Source of the DNA: Candidatus Heimdallarchaeota archaeon
GTDB taxonomy: Archaea; Asgardarchaeota; Heimdallarchaeia; Heimdallarchaeales; Heimdallarchaeaceae
DNA: 64,000 nt
Direction: 5' to 3'
Assembly: GCA_030668875.1 (NCBI GenBank)
Contig: DAOVER010000016.1
Location: 1 to 64,000 of the forward strand
Positions within the stretch are counted from its first letter, which is position 1. Every line of letters starts with the position of its first letter. The notes under the pieces are model-generated. The model saw only the letters and a program-made list of their open reading frames with translations. It ran no database searches and had not been told where the DNA came from. Both the position numbers and the translations under genes were made by a program. Shown piece after piece: positions 1-9,233 of this stretch.

Positions 1-1
1 C

Positions 2-232
2 ACTTTCCTATATAAACTCGTAGAAAAATGGAAGAAAATTGGAGAGGTATTAACCATCACCACCTCAACATGCAATGGGGGACAACTCAGAGACTTCTGG
101 CAAGATTGAATAAGATTTTAATCATCTGTTGCTAACGGTGAAGATTCTTTATTCCCAATATGGGGTTATTCTTTAATTGGAATAGTTATTATTATTGCAG
201 TAACTGTAATTTTTCTCTATAAAAAAAGATAG
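2..232 (+). pseudogene. 3' remnant of a membrane-anchored protein
   Basis: Frame 2 is open from the window edge to a TGA at 107-109, is stopped again by TAA at 119-121, then continues in the same frame to TAG at 230-232. The last part reads as a classic C-terminal anchor: FPIWGYSLIGIVIIIAVTV, a few hydrophobic residues, then a KKR end. Similar single-helix tails end several secreted proteins in this window. Either the upstream gene stops at 107 and the anchor is a fossil, or a secreted protein was broken by two stops. The gene's main body lies outside the window, so its function cannot be judged. Confidence 0.35.
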
Positions 233-321
233 AAATCAAATTCTAGATTTTTTACTGCAAATGTTAATAAAGAAGAAAGTACAAGAGAGATAACAGTAAG
301 CTGAATTAATGAGGTTGCAAA

Positions 322-1617
322 ATGAAGGTTTCTAAAACAGACGTTAAATATCTAGTTTTCGAGGGTGGAGGAGGAAAAGGATTGATTTATTTAAGTGCAA
401 TTCAAGCGCTTGAACGATTAGGTGTGTTATCTTATAACACTGTCAATGTAAACGGAAAAGAAGTTTTTCGTTTAGACAGTAAAAAAATCCATGGTGTTGC
501 TGGAACATCTGTTGGTGGACTTACAGCTTTACTTATTGCGGCTGGTTTTACAACAAAGGAAATATTCAATATTTTAACAAGTAACTTAGACGATAAGATT
601 CTTGATTCAGTCGAATTTGGAAAAATACCTACTGTTCATACTTTAGATAGTCCCAGACACATAATTAGTGACAGACCAATCAACAAAGATAGAATGTTAT
701 TTGACGAATACTGGAACACCATTAAGCACTCTAACAAAAGAACTTTGAGAGATTTGTTTAAACTACCAGTAAAGGCTTTTAAAGAATTCAATATGGGTTT
801 TTTCTCAGGACTAGTCAAATGGTATATGGATTACGAATCAAAAAAAGTAGTAATTAAAGAACCTAAACATGAAGTATTTGGCGTTATTCAAGATATAGCA
901 AAAACAAAAACAACAAAATCCGCTATAGACCTTGTCTTAGAAAACTCAGCTGATAGTATGTATAGCTTGAAATATGATCTCGGACTTTTCTTATCTGAAT
1001 CTTTAAGAGATGCAGTTGATGAATTTATTGAGTTCAAATCCGGGATTAAGAATTGTACTTTTGAGCAATTCTATGATACTTTCAAAATTGATCTTGTTCT
1101 TACTGCATTTGATGTTTCAACTAATGAGGTCTATTACTTCAGAAACAATGAAAGGTGGAAGAACCTCTGTGTTGCTGATGCTTTAAGAATGTCTGTAAGT
1201 ATTCCAATGGTATTCAAACCTGTTGTTATGAAAATTGAAGGTGACAAAATCATAACTGTTACTGATGAAATCTCTTCAGCAAATTATATTGTCGATGGTG
1301 GATTGGGTAATAACTTTCCCATACATGTATTCGATAAGGAAGATTCTGACAGTTTAAACTCTCATGTGTTAGGTTTCAGACTTATAACAGCTAGGCCTTT
1401 CGTAGAAGGGGAAACAACATTTTTTGGTTACCTGGAAAATGTTTTCATTTCTCTACTTAAATTAACTTCAGAATCACAATTAAAAAGAGAGTCTGAGAGA
1501 GATCAAACTATTGCTCTAAACACTGAAGGTATTAACTTCTTAAACTTTACATTTGAGACTATCTCTGAAGAAACACTCACAGAAGCAAGAAAATTAACAT
1601 TTTCGTACTTTGAATGA
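322..1617 (+). CDS. Patatin-like phospholipase/acyl hydrolase
   Basis: The protein has 431 residues. The patatin catalytic signature is complete: oxyanion loop GGGGKG at residues 15-20, nucleophile elbow GTSVG at 61-65 (Ser63), and the dyad aspartate in DGG (Asp325). Family members hydrolyse acyl esters of membrane lipids. There is no signal peptide, so it probably acts in the cytoplasm or at the inner membrane face. A GAGG-type ribosome site lies about 9 nt before the ATG. It has a paralogue at 15588-16898 with the same layout and the same 'RDQTI' stretch near the C-terminus. The gene stands alone, and the 200 nt after it are AT-rich with no gene. Confidence 0.9.
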   Translation: MKVSKTDVKYLVFEGGGGKGLIYLSAIQALERLGVLSYNTVNVNGKEVFRLDSKKIHGVAGTSVGGLTALLIAAGFTTKEIFNILTSNLDDKILDSVEFGKIPTVHTLDSPRHIISDRPINKDRMLFDEYWNTIKHSNKRTLRDLFKLPVKAFKEFNMGFFSGLVKWYMDYESKKVVIKEPKHEVFGVIQDIAKTKTTKSAIDLVLENSADSMYSLKYDLGLFLSESLRDAVDEFIEFKSGIKNCTFEQFYDTFKIDLVLTAFDVSTNEVYYFRNNERWKNLCVADALRMSVSIPMVFKPVVMKIEGDKIITVTDEISSANYIVDGGLGNNFPIHVFDKEDSDSLNSHVLGFRLITARPFVEGETTFFGYLENVFISLLKLTSESQLKRESERDQTIALNTEGINFLNFTFETISEETLTEARKLTFSYFE

Positions 1618-1712
1618 AAACTTGATTTTATTTCTTTATTTATTTTCTATCTATTACCTCTTAATTAAAATGTTCTGTGGTCACCCTTACATTTCAATAG
1701 TGTGCGTTTGAA

Positions 1713-1758
1713 TAGTCCTATTGTGAATATCCAACATAAACTTGTGAAATTAGGACTA
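1713..1758. repeat. Short inverted repeat upstream of the histidine kinase
   Basis: TAGTCCTA (1713-1720) and TAGGACTA (1751-1758) are perfect inverted 8-bp arms about 30 nt apart in the spacer between the patatin gene and the kinase gene. It could be a regulator site or chance in AT-rich DNA. Confidence 0.25.
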
Positions 1759-1821
1759 ACTAATTGTAGTTTGTAAATTACTACGTGAATACTTAAGAAA
1801 GTCAAGAACGTTTGATGCTTG

Positions 1822-3270
1822 ATGAAGAGAAATTTAGTGTTTTTACTACTTTCAATTCCTTTTATTGTAGTCGTACCTATGTTTTTCGATAATTCATTAC
1901 TCTACACTGATTATTTCCGATATATGATAGCTACAATTTTGTTCGCTAATCTAGTCATTTGTATGATATTCGCTACTCGATCTAAGGAAAGTGATGAAAG
2001 AATTTTTTTCGTTCTTCTAAGTGCTTCCGTGTTCTTTTATTTAATAGATAGTATATTTGATATAATTGCAATTTACTCAAATTACCCAATCAAGATTTAT
2101 AATTCTATTTCCGATTTCGTTGGAAATTTGCCTATTGTTTTCCTATTGATTTATCGATTTGTGATTGATTTTAAATACATAAGAAAAGAAAACAGAACTT
2201 CTTTACTTCTAGGTTCAATTGCATCCTCTTCCGGTTTTGTCTTAATAGGTGTCATTGCTTTGAAAGTAGCTTTTTCTACTCCAGATATCCCTGTAAGTGA
2301 TATTTTTCTTTATCTTCCATTCTTAATTGTTACCATTTTAATAATGGTTCTCCTTGTAATGCTCAATATTTTATATGTCGAAGTTAATTTTAGATATTAT
2401 TTGCTTGCCTTGTTATCAGGATATTTTTTTGCATTTATTGGGGATGTTTTTGAGTTATTCTGGGGTCTTTATGGGGGGATTGAGAATAGGATAGTTGCAA
2501 GATCTATGACCTTGTTTGCGTTTACTTTGTTATTTGTTGTACTTGTTTGGATTAGAGGTAGCAATATCAGCATCTCAACATTAAGTCAAATTGAATCAGA
2601 AAGAATGAAATATAAAAAACTATACCTAGAATTAGATGATAAATTGAGCGATTTGCTTGTCTTAACCCAATTCTTACGACACGATTTTGGTAATGATATT
2701 GTAGTAATTTCAAATGCTCTTGAAATCTATAAAGAAAATCCATCTGTAGATTTGATGATAATGGCTCAGAAACGTCTAAAATTAATGGAAGAAAGAATCA
2801 GTAAGTTACGAACAAAAGAAGAAATTTATTCCAGTCTTAAAACAGTAGCCATTCCCATTACATTTATCGAGGATATTGCAAAATTATTCAAAAACGTCTC
2901 TGTTCGATTAAGGAATAGAAAAATGCTAGTTAGGGGAAACCAGCTTCTCAACTCTGTACTATTCAACATAATTGACAATTCTTTCAAGCATGGAGGAGAA
3001 AATGTCAGTGTTCAGATAGATGTTAAAACAAAAGATAAGCATGTGATTATAAAAATCATAGATAATGGGGTGGGGATGACAGATCAACAGAAAACAATTA
3101 TCAGAAATCGAGTAGCAACTTTGGATGAGAATCTAGAAATTCCGGAAAGTGTGGGGCTGATGTTAGCTAAAACTACAATAAATGGTCTAAGTGGAGAATT
3201 GTTCATTGAAGACAACAAACCTCAAGGAACAATAATAATACTTGAGTTACCTCTTTTTGAGGAGAAATAA
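1822..3270 (+). CDS. Membrane histidine kinase with multi-helix N-terminal sensor
   Basis: The protein has about 482 residues. The first ~245 form about seven hydrophobic helices with short loops, so the sensor is embedded in the membrane rather than being a large outer domain. A short coiled linker follows, then a phospho-acceptor helix with RHDFGND (His288 counted from an upstream TTG at 1819). The HATPase domain shows an N box (NIIDNSFKHGG) and a G1 box (IIDNGVGM). No receiver domain is attached or adjacent, so its partner lies elsewhere. The 'RHDxGN' acceptor type is common among archaeal kinases. Start: TTG at 1819 is immediately followed by ATG at 1822, and the ATG is preferred. Confidence 0.85.
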   Translation: MKRNLVFLLLSIPFIVVVPMFFDNSLLYTDYFRYMIATILFANLVICMIFATRSKESDERIFFVLLSASVFFYLIDSIFDIIAIYSNYPIKIYNSISDFVGNLPIVFLLIYRFVIDFKYIRKENRTSLLLGSIASSSGFVLIGVIALKVAFSTPDIPVSDIFLYLPFLIVTILIMVLLVMLNILYVEVNFRYYLLALLSGYFFAFIGDVFELFWGLYGGIENRIVARSMTLFAFTLLFVVLVWIRGSNISISTLSQIESERMKYKKLYLELDDKLSDLLVLTQFLRHDFGNDIVVISNALEIYKENPSVDLMIMAQKRLKLMEERISKLRTKEEIYSSLKTVAIPITFIEDIAKLFKNVSVRLRNRKMLVRGNQLLNSVLFNIIDNSFKHGGENVSVQIDVKTKDKHVIIKIIDNGVGMTDQQKTIIRNRVATLDENLEIPESVGLMLAKTTINGLSGELFIEDNKPQGTIIILELPLFEEK

Positions 3271-3362
3271 AAGTCGGGCTTCTTATTCTATTCTTCAATT
3301 GCACAATGGTGAATATTCAGCTTTATAAGTGCAAATGCATTGTATTTTTTAATTGTAATTAA

Positions 3363-4376
3363 ATGGTGGATATTATGGATGACATCAAACGCTTTAAGGA
3401 GCACTTAATTAAGAAAGAAAACAAACCCGAGTATATTGAAAAAGCCGTAGATATAACTAAAGAATTTGAAGAATTCTTATCTTATAGAAGCAAGTTGTTT
3501 ACTGACATTGCTTACGATGATTTCTTTGCTTTTTCCGATTTTCTGATAACAGAAAAGAGAAATGATGAATTGCACTATGGTGCTTTAGTTACTTTTGGTT
3601 TATTTACTAAAAATAATGAATTAGTCAGATGGGGAAGAGAAGTATTTGATGGTAGTGAAGTGATGATTAACCTTTCTAAACGATTAGAACTAGAAATGAG
3701 CAAAGAGTTCAGGGATGAAGTTTTTGGAAATATAGGATTACCTCCCTTCGGAATTAATCCAAAGGAAAAACCCAACTATACTAAGAAACTTATCAATAAA
3801 TTGGTCGATGAGGTTGGAGAAGAAAAAAGTGAGGAATTTCTAGCCAAAGGTCTTCGTGATCCCTATACAGAATGGCGAAAACCAGATCGTGAGAAATTCC
3901 TTAAATCAATAAATATTGATGAATTCATGAAGATGAAAAAAGAAGAACTCATTAAAAATCTGGAAAAGCACAGAGATGATAGCACTTTATTCTTCACTCA
4001 AGAAATAAATGATCAAGTTATTGATTACGTGATAAATCATCCTTTGGGGGCTGAAGGAGGTATAAGATAAGGTAATAAGATAAAAGTTGCCAAAATCCCT
4101 CATGAAACTATCAAATATTTAAACGAAACAGATGAAAAAATGAAAGCTTACTACTATTGTCATTGTCCTTGGGTTAAGGAAGCAATGAAAGATGGTACTG
4201 CAGATGAAATACCAGATGTATTTTGCAATTGTAGTGGTGGTTATTACAAAGATTACTGGCAGATTGTTCTAGATGAACCCGTAGCTGTCAGAGTTTTACA
4301 ATCAGTTAAAAGGGGAGATCCTGTTTGTCAGTTTGAAGTTACATTGCCTGAAAAAGTTGTTGAAGGTTTAGATTAA
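3363..4376 (+). pseudogene. Cys-rich conserved protein split by an in-frame TAA
   Basis: The first part (3363-4070, 235 aa) is a helical, soluble protein ending in GAEGGIR-stop. The same frame stays open across the next 69 nt (GNKIKVAKIPHETIKYLNET) and runs straight into a 78-aa Cys-rich segment from the ATG at 4140: YCHCPW and, later, FCNCSGG, a pair of C-x-C motifs, with a C-terminal DPVCQFEVTLP. One frame and no other stop mean that a single TAA at 4068-4070 divides what looks like a ~337-residue protein. The Cys-rich tail resembles uncharacterised archaeal and clostridial proteins; I do not assign a function. Both halves could still be translated separately, since 4140 is an ATG. Confidence 0.7.
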
Positions 4377-4485
4377 GAAATAGCACTGTGACATCGAAAT
4401 AAATTCTACCTCCATTTCTTCTGTTTTGAATCTTTCTTAGAAAAACTATTAAGTGAGTACAATCGGTTTAAAACGGGTCTAGGAC

Positions 4486-5409
4486 ATGATTTTACAGTTT
4501 AAACGTTACAACCATGAGAAAGATTTCAAACGAGTGAGGAGTTTTTACATCGATAATCATGAATCCACCCATCCTTACATATGGACATTTGAGAGATGGA
4601 ATTATTTGATATATTTCGTCCTCGATATGTTTGAATTTTCTATTGAAAAAATAGAGGCTACGATAGGATTATGGGAAAATGAAAATGGAAATATCATAGG
4701 AATAGTTACTAATGAAGCAGAAGGAAGAGGAGAAGCATTTATTCATCTTCATCCAGACTTTTATGATAAATTTGTTCTTAAAGAAATGTTTGAATTACTT
4801 GAAGAAAAATATGCAATTGAGATAGAAGATAAAAAGATAATCAAACTAAGAATTTTGGATGGAAACACAGAATTAGAGAAATATGCTAGTGAAAGGGGAT
4901 ATGTCAAAAACCCCAATACTATAGAAACAACCAGTCTTCTTTTATTGGATGAGGAATTAAAACTACCAGAAATCCCTGATGGTTATAGAATCCAAAGCAT
5001 GGCTGATAACAATAATATTGAAAAAAGAACTCTGACATTTGCAAAAGCATTTGGTAATTATTGGACAAAAGATCAAGTTCAACCACATAGTTATATCGAA
5101 CTTCAGAAGTGTCCTGACTATAGAAAGGATTTAGATGTTTATGCAGTAGCTCCTGATGGAGAGCTTGTTTCCTTCTGTTTAATATGGTTTGATGAAAAAA
5201 ACAAAATAGCTATGTTGGAACCTGTTGGTACAAATCCTGATCACAGAAAAAAAGGTTTAGCAAAAATAGTTGTCTATGAAGCAATTAATCGTGTAAAAAA
5301 GGAAGGTGCAAAAAAAATTTATGTTGGTGATGGACAACAATTTTATCTCTCAATTGGCTTCAAACATGCTTATAGAAACATAGTGTGGATTAAGGAAGTG
5401 AATGAATAA
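4486..5409 (+). CDS. GNAT-family N-acetyltransferase
   Basis: The protein has 307 residues and two GNAT-like halves. The N-terminal half (about 1-150) is degenerate; the C-terminal half carries the acetyl-CoA motif A (EPVGTNPDHRKKGLAK, residues about 245-260) followed by the typical strand and helix ending in FYLSIGFKHAYRN. Tandem GNAT proteins usually keep one active site, here the second. The substrate is unknown. The ATG at 4486 gives the full first domain. It is a single-gene unit facing the convergent reductase gene. Confidence 0.85.
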   Translation: MILQFKRYNHEKDFKRVRSFYIDNHESTHPYIWTFERWNYLIYFVLDMFEFSIEKIEATIGLWENENGNIIGIVTNEAEGRGEAFIHLHPDFYDKFVLKEMFELLEEKYAIEIEDKKIIKLRILDGNTELEKYASERGYVKNPNTIETTSLLLLDEELKLPEIPDGYRIQSMADNNNIEKRTLTFAKAFGNYWTKDQVQPHSYIELQKCPDYRKDLDVYAVAPDGELVSFCLIWFDEKNKIAMLEPVGTNPDHRKKGLAKIVVYEAINRVKKEGAKKIYVGDGQQFYLSIGFKHAYRNIVWIKEVNE

Positions 5410-5435
5410 TTACTCTCTTCGCCTTCCATTCTTTT

Positions 5436-6353
5436 CTAATGTGGTATAAGAACCTGTTTGAATTGTTTCAATGTTTTTGAATAATTTACTGTTCCTTTCT
5501 CTCGATTATACGATTCGATATTTTCTTGTAGCTCTGCTACTGTTTTAATTCCAAATACAATTGAATCAGCTTGTTGATCTAAACCATATTGAAAACATTG
5601 AGCAGGAGTTGAAGGTTCATCCAATTTCAAGGAGAACCTATTTCTTCCAGTATAGTAAGCTGAATAATTGGTTTTCTTAGTAGAGAATGCTTTTCCTTTT
5701 AACAAGTTCTTTATTGCTATTATTGCTACCTCATTCTTCTTACAGTACTTAATCAATCTTTGAGTTGAATCAAGAATCCCTGTAGAAAAATTTAACGGAA
5801 ACATGATGATATCAAATTGCTCTTTTTGTAATATTTTCAATAGAAGCTCAGGTTTATGAGCACTGAACCCTATAGCTTTTGCTCTCCCTTCTCTTTTCAA
5901 CTCCTTTGCATAATCTAGAACTCCTCCACTTACAATTTTTTCAAAATCTTCCATATGGGTGACATATTGATGTAAAGCAATGTCTGCATATTCTACATTC
6001 ATTCTTTCAAGCATTCCTTCATAGGTGGATTTTATTGCATTAAGCGAACGAGATCTTCTGCGGTTTGATCCTTCTGCACTAAAAATACTGCCTAGGTGTG
6101 CAGTAAAAGTGATTTTTTTCTCTTTATCTTTAATGAATTCTCTAAATACATCATAGAAATATGGAATATTGAAGACTACATCATAATGAGTGATGCCCAA
6201 TTTATAAGCTGCTTCAAGTATGGCTATGGAGTTCTGTTCTGGAGTCATATTGTCTGGGTTTTTTGTTCTAACTACGAAGTGTTCAATCCCTAAACCAAAA
6301 GTACTTAATTCTACACCATTTTTTTCTAATCTATTCATTGAAAGATACTCCAC
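5436..6353 (-). CDS. Aldo/keto reductase-family protein with altered catalytic tetrad
   Basis: The protein has 305 residues with the AKR beta/alpha barrel pattern: FGLGIEHF at the start, an HYD strand (Asp58), ALHQY (His128), KAIGFSAHKPELL and a terminal QADSIVFGIKT. Of the usual Asp-Tyr-Lys-His tetrad, Asp58 and His128 are visible and Tyr65 lies slightly out of register. The Lys position reads FTAHLG, with His86 in its place. It may therefore be an inactive or repurposed AKR. A second Met six residues in (MNRLEKNG) could be the true start. It is divergent from the DUF47/PiT operon. Confidence 0.75.
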   Translation of the reverse strand: MEYLSMNRLEKNGVELSTFGLGIEHFVVRTKNPDNMTPEQNSIAILEAAYKLGITHYDVVFNIPYFYDVFREFIKDKEKKITFTAHLGSIFSAEGSNRRRSRSLNAIKSTYEGMLERMNVEYADIALHQYVTHMEDFEKIVSGGVLDYAKELKREGRAKAIGFSAHKPELLLKILQKEQFDIIMFPLNFSTGILDSTQRLIKYCKKNEVAIIAIKNLLKGKAFSTKKTNYSAYYTGRNRFSLKLDEPSTPAQCFQYGLDQQADSIVFGIKTVAELQENIESYNREKGTVNYSKTLKQFKQVLIPH

Positions 6354-6446
6354 ATAAGATTAGATTCTAAACCTTAAGATTGTTTCTTTTCTGGTTTCTA
6401 AACAAAAAGAAAACTTAATATCTTTACACAAGAGTGAATTGCTAAG

Positions 6447-7100
6447 GTGATTGAGATTTTTTCAAGAAAAAAGAATGTCAAAAGTATTAGAGATTTGTTC
6501 ATAGAGACTAGCAGTTTAACCAAAGATGCTTTTGAAACAATGAGGAACGCTGTTCTAGCATATGTGGACGGAAATTTTGATCTTGCTAAAAAGGAATCTG
6601 AAATTACAACTGCAACTGAAAAAAAACAAGACAGGGTAAAGGAAGAGCTTTTTGAAAGGATATTTTCCAGAGAAACAATGGTTTTTTCTAGAACTGATCG
6701 AATTTTAATAATTGAAAACATAGATAAAATCACAGATAAAATCGAAATAGTTGTTAGAAAATTATTGCTTTATCAATTTGATATAAAGGCCCCTCTTAAA
6801 GAAGGAATTAAAGAGCTAGCTAATTTGAACATGCAAATTGGTAACGAAGTTCATAAGATGGTAATAGCTGTTTTAGCTGATTTTGAGAAAGCGAGGGTTC
6901 ATATCACTGAGATCACTAATTTAAGAAGAAACGTTCGCGAAAAACAATGGATTCTCCAGAAGATGAACTATGATTATCAAGAAGATTTTCTAGCTTTCAG
7001 ATATACAGAGACTTTAATCAAATATTTAATGGAAACTGCTGATAGAGCAGAAATTTTTGCTGACCGTGTTTTCATACTTATTAACAAATATGCACTATGA
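6447..7100 (+). CDS. DUF47/PhoU-like phosphate transport accessory protein
   Basis: The protein has 217 residues, all helical, with the DUF47 pattern (PhoU-like four-helix protein; EITTATEKKQDRVKEELFERIFS and later NLRRNVREKQW). It starts at GTG 6447 after a TAAGG ribosome site. The gene lies 25 nt before the PiT phosphate transporter gene; DUF47-PiT pairs are widespread, and DUF47 is thought to control or assist phosphate uptake by its partner. It should be cytoplasmic and loosely bound to the transporter. Confidence 0.85.
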   Translation: MIEIFSRKKNVKSIRDLFIETSSLTKDAFETMRNAVLAYVDGNFDLAKKESEITTATEKKQDRVKEELFERIFSRETMVFSRTDRILIIENIDKITDKIEIVVRKLLLYQFDIKAPLKEGIKELANLNMQIGNEVHKMVIAVLADFEKARVHITEITNLRRNVREKQWILQKMNYDYQEDFLAFRYTETLIKYLMETADRAEIFADRVFILINKYAL

Positions 7101-7125
7101 TCTGACAAACAATGGAGTAGAGTGA

Positions 7126-8214
7126 ATGGAACCCATAGTAATAATCATATTGGTTTTGATGGTAATCTTATCTTTTGGAATAGGTGCCAATGATGAAACT
7201 ATGGCTACATTAGTAGGAAGCCGTGTTCTTAAAACAAAATATGTAATTGCTCTTGCTGCTATTTTATCATTTATTGGAGTTTACTTCCTATCAGATAAAG
7301 TTGGTAAAACCATAGGTGAAAACCTTCTAGGACCCTATGTTGAATATAGTATAAGCATGCTCATTGCGATTATCATAAGTACAACAATATGGTTAATAGT
7401 TGCTTCGTCCACTGGAGCACCAATCTCAACAACCCATTCAGTTGTAGGAGCAGTTTTTGGAGTAATAATTGTTTGGAGTTTTCTTCCTGCTCAAAGTTTT
7501 TTGACATCAATAGATACAATCTACAACCTAAGCATTCAACGCATTTCTGGAGGTTTCCATCTTGGTCAAAGTTTTTTGGTTTCAATGGATTGGTCCGTAC
7601 TAGGACAAGTGGCTTTAGGTTGGGTTATATCCCCATTGATGGGATTCTTTGGCGCATTTTTGTTTAAATATGTATTAAATAAGATTTTAGCAACACAGAT
7701 GAGAGGTCTAGAACGTTTAGAAAAACTAGAAAGAATCTTAGGTTATGTATTAATATTGCTAGTTGGTTGGACACAAATAAGTAGAGGGGGAAATGATTCA
7801 GCAAATGCTTTGGGAATTATGTACGGTTTGGTTGATTCTGGTCAATTAACAAACGATCCACTGACCATAACGTTACTAACACTCACAACTGGAGGTGTTC
7901 TGGCTTTAGGTATTGTAATTATTGGTAGGAATGTTATAAAAAATGTTGGAAACAATCTGATAGCAATGAGACCTTCTGACGCAATTAGCATTGAATTAGC
8001 AACAAGTATAACACTGTTTTTGGCTACAATTTTTGGTTTTCCCATTTCTGGAAGTCATGTGTTAATTTTTGCAGTAGTAGGCGCGGGGATGGTGAAAGGT
8101 GAACGTCCAGATAAGAAATCCTTCAGGAAAATGGTTTTAAGCTGGGTGATAACGTTCCCAATTGCAGCTGCTTTATCAGCGCTAATCTATGGTGTCTCAA
8201 TAGCTATTTTCTGA
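7126..8214 (+). CDS. pit: PiT-family inorganic phosphate transporter
   Basis: The protein has 362 residues with about ten membrane helices and the two inverted PHO4 signatures: FGIGANDETMATLVGSR near the N-terminus and RGGNDSANALG after the central cytoplasmic loop. PiT proteins import phosphate (or metal-phosphate) with H+ or Na+. It is probably co-transcribed with the DUF47 gene just upstream. Length is usual for archaeal PiT proteins. Confidence 0.92.
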   Translation: MEPIVIIILVLMVILSFGIGANDETMATLVGSRVLKTKYVIALAAILSFIGVYFLSDKVGKTIGENLLGPYVEYSISMLIAIIISTTIWLIVASSTGAPISTTHSVVGAVFGVIIVWSFLPAQSFLTSIDTIYNLSIQRISGGFHLGQSFLVSMDWSVLGQVALGWVISPLMGFFGAFLFKYVLNKILATQMRGLERLEKLERILGYVLILLVGWTQISRGGNDSANALGIMYGLVDSGQLTNDPLTITLLTLTTGGVLALGIVIIGRNVIKNVGNNLIAMRPSDAISIELATSITLFLATIFGFPISGSHVLIFAVVGAGMVKGERPDKKSFRKMVLSWVITFPIAAALSALIYGVSIAIF

Positions 8215-8230
8215 AGTTAATTTTCGATAT

Positions 8231-8569
8231 TTATTCGATCAAACGATCTAACAAAACTTCTTTTTTGATTTTAATAGCTCTGATAAGTTTCTTAAACTCC
8301 TTTTCTCCCTTTTCATTTAAATGGTAGAGATAGGCTATTCTTTTCCCTGTGACCTGTTCTTCCTGAATTAAAATCCCTTCTTCTACCATTCTTTTCAATT
8401 CCGGATAAAGAGTACCTGTTTTGAGTTTAATCCGTCCATCAGTAAATTCTTTAACTAAATTTATTAATTTATATCCTGAAGATTTGGGATTGTCCTTTAA
8501 GAGAAAAAGTAGCAGAGTTCTAACTATGGGGACTGTTTCCAAGATGTTTTCCTTACTCGTTTCGCTCAT
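8231..8569 (-). CDS. PadR-family transcriptional regulator
   Basis: The protein has 112 residues and a PadR winged helix: SSGYKLINLVKEFT (helix-turn-helix), KTGTLYPELKRMVEEG (recognition helix) and a beta wing with ITGKRIAYLYHLNEKG-type spacing. It is a short PadR without the extended C-terminal helical domain. It lies just downstream of the CopD-like membrane gene on the same strand, so the two probably form an operon. A PadR-type palindrome sits just before that operon (9124-9144), which suggests autoregulation. Confidence 0.88.
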   Translation of the reverse strand: MSETSKENILETVPIVRTLLLFLLKDNPKSSGYKLINLVKEFTDGRIKLKTGTLYPELKRMVEEGILIQEEQVTGKRIAYLYHLNEKGEKEFKKLIRAIKIKKEVLLDRLIE

Positions 8570-8625
8570 TATTTCACCCTCAATTCTATAAAATAAAAAG
8601 AAGAACGGATATTAATAATTTTACC

Positions 8626-9105
8626 CTATCCTAAAACTGCAATGACACCCAGGTAAGAACTTAGGAATAACACTACGATTGCAAAAATAACATTTACTAG
8701 CAATAATATTTTTGCTATTTTGCTTTTTGGTTTCTTTTCTATTCCCTTAATCCTATCTAAAATTGCACTTCTAAAGACAGCGATTAATGCCATAAAGATG
8801 AACAGAATGTGCTTGATTGATAGTAATGTAGCATCTATGTTCTCAAAGGATAGAAAACTTGTTGTTAGGGCTGATACTTTTGTCATTAATAATCCTGTAA
8901 TCATAAGAACAACAATTGCGATGTATGTAAATATGCTCAGTCTTGTTTTAATCATCTTATTAACTTTATTAAATTTCTCTTCTTCAAATTGCTTCTTTAA
9001 TACGGGCATTATAACTAATACTAATAGAAGCATACCCCCTATCCAAAGTACTGTGAATAATTCGTGTAGGAAGTTGATCAATGTAAGGGCTATTGGAGTT
9101 ACCAT
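8626..9105 (-). CDS. Four-helix membrane protein, CopD-like
   Basis: The protein has 159 residues and four membrane helices. The first helix has NFLHELFTVLWIGGML, the His/Trp/Gly-Gly pattern of CopD-like and related membrane proteins; a later helix starts SIKHILF. The CopD superfamily includes copper import proteins and heme-type membrane proteins, but the fold alone does not show the substrate. It is first gene of a two-gene unit with the PadR regulator. Confidence 0.6.
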   Translation of the reverse strand: MVTPIALTLINFLHELFTVLWIGGMLLLVLVIMPVLKKQFEEEKFNKVNKMIKTRLSIFTYIAIVVLMITGLLMTKVSALTTSFLSFENIDATLLSIKHILFIFMALIAVFRSAILDRIKGIEKKPKSKIAKILLLVNVIFAIVVLFLSSYLGVIAVLG

Positions 9106-9123
9106 TTTATGTCACCATTTACG

Positions 9124-9144
9124 ATATGTGGGTGACCTACATAT
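9124..9144. promoter_or_regulatory. Near-perfect 21-bp palindrome, probable PadR operator
   Basis: Arms ATATGT (9124-9129) and ACATAT (9139-9144) enclose GGT (9131-9133) and ACC (9135-9137) around a central G. Only two symmetric positions besides the centre deviate. PadR proteins are known to bind ATGT-N8-ACAT-type sites; here the spacer is 9. The site lies 19 nt before the ATG of the CopD-like/PadR operon and just after a TTTATTAA TATA-like box on the minus strand, where bound protein would block transcription. Confidence 0.65.
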
Positions 9145-9233
9145 GGTTAATAAATGCATTGTTTTAACAAAAGTAGACCTGAGGGGTAAAATAGCTAACT
9201 TCAAACTTAATCGACTATTCTCCTGTTGAAAAT

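Noticed and set aside
7373-7667. Open frames on both strands inside the PiT transporter gene
   Set aside because: They overlap a clear PHO4-family gene and lack protein-like composition or ribosome sites.
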